From: Aporhodopirellula rubra
Lineage (GTDB): Bacteria; Planctomycetota; Planctomycetia; Pirellulales; Pirellulaceae
DNA: 64,000 nt
Direction: 5' to 3'
Assembly (NCBI RefSeq): GCF_014192335.1
Contig: NZ_JACHXU010000007.1
Span: 226,422 to 290,421, forward strand
In this document: one piece after another, positions 63,632 through 64,000 of the stretch
Position numbering within the stretch: position 1 is the first letter of the stretch
How the letters are laid out: each line of letters starts with the position of its first letter
Notes under the pieces: model-generated
Told to the model about the DNA's origin: nothing
Database searches by the model: none
The model's input: only the letters and a program-made list of their open reading frames with translations
Made by a program: the position numbers and the translations under genes

Positions 63632-64000
63632 ATGAAAGTTGTCATTGTCACCGGCGCTGGCTCAGGCATCGGCGCGGCCACCGCCAAGCGGTTTGTGAAC
63701 GATGGCTTCAACGTTGTTTTAAACGGCCGCAACGAACGAAAGCTTCAGGATGTCGCTGATGCGATCGGCAGCGAAAACGCACTCATCGTGCAGGGTGATG
63801 TTTCATCGGAGGCTGACGTCGACAACCTCATCACTCAAACCCGATCACTTACGTTTTTACTAGAGAGACCATCACGAGTTTCAACAACAAATGGGACATA
63901 CCCTTGACCAAGTGTCCGCATCGGATTGGGACCAGCAAATGGCGATCAACGCCAAGGGCCCGTTCCTCGTGACCAAAGCCGCCTTGCCGCATTTGGAAGA
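63632..64000 (+). pseudogene. Short-chain dehydrogenase, frame-disrupted and cut by the window end
   Basis: From the ATG at 63632 (GTG at 63623 possible) the frame encodes a normal SDR start: VVIVTGAGSGIGAATAKRF, NGRNERKLQDVADAIG and QGDVSSEADVDNLITQT. It then degenerates and stops at 63905-63907. A different frame, from about 63891, resumes good SDR sequence to the window end: TLDQVSASDWDQQMAINAKG and PFLVTKAALPHLE. Between them the bases still recall the expected NNAG region (AACAAC is kept), but no single frame covers it. This fits a frame-shifted gene or a sequencing error. The stretch between 63842 and 63896 is where the fault lies. Confidence 0.7.

Overview
The window looks like chromosomal DNA of a marine Planctomycete of the Pirellulaceae type (Rhodopirellula and relatives). 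The signs are a DUF1501 protein with a Tat signal, a PSCyt1/DUF1549/DUF1553 cytochrome protein, a secreted protein carrying the LEARQLLAAN sorting-type motif and dockerin-like repeats, sulfatase-rich polysaccharide loci, and TTG/GTG starts. No rRNA, tRNA, CRISPR array or insertion sequence was seen; the only mobile-type gene is a RAYT transposase with REP palindromes near the right end.

Layout: (1) 1-4.4 kb, a trans-4-hydroxyproline catabolic operon on the minus strand (DapA-type deaminase, epimerase, D-amino-acid dehydrogenase cut by the window edge) with a divergent PAS-AraC regulator. (2) 4.4-7.9 kb, unrelated single genes: glycine-zipper lipoprotein, AlkC DNA glycosylase, DHFR-like reductase, hexapeptide acetyltransferase. 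(3) 8.2-30.3 kb, an agar/porphyran utilisation locus. On the minus strand are a YtfQRT/YjfF-like sugar ABC importer, a GH117, a 3,6-anhydro-L-galactonate cycloisomerase, an aldehyde dehydrogenase, a KduD-like SDR, a zinc alcohol dehydrogenase, a RhaT-like transporter and a GntR/FCD repressor. On the plus strand are KDPG aldolase, KDG kinase, GH50 and GH16 agarases, a second GH117 and a GH2. Together they give a route from agar through neoagaro-oligosaccharides and 3,6-anhydro-L-galactose to KDG, KDPG, pyruvate and glyceraldehyde-3-phosphate, while galactose leaves through GH2 and the importer.

(4) 30.4-43.8 kb, a second sugar operon on the minus strand: fucose-isomerase-like enzyme, PfkB kinase, class I aldolase, APH-family kinase, an enolase paralogue with altered active-site residues, and a GH2 broken by an in-frame TAA. 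It has a divergent AraC regulator and is flanked by an aldo/keto reductase, an EamA exporter and a sulfatase. The substrate is not known; a galactose-type sugar from agar or porphyran (D-galactose, 6-O-methyl-galactose or L-galactose) is my inference. The variant enolase makes this the most likely place for undescribed chemistry.

(5) 43.9-48.2 kb, an ECF42-type sigma factor with three DGPF/YCII proteins (two of them fused to other domains), a small membrane protein, and a matching ECF42-type promoter. (6) 48.3-57.5 kb, the DUF1501 and DUF1549/DUF1553 pair, a two-component system whose kinase has discoidin-like sensor domains, and a vanadium-haloperoxidase-type protein. (7) 57.6-64 kb, a methyltransferase, a single-domain response regulator, a GAF-PAS kinase divergent from an NtrC-type regulator, the RAYT/REP island, and an SDR gene that appears frame-disrupted and runs off the right edge.
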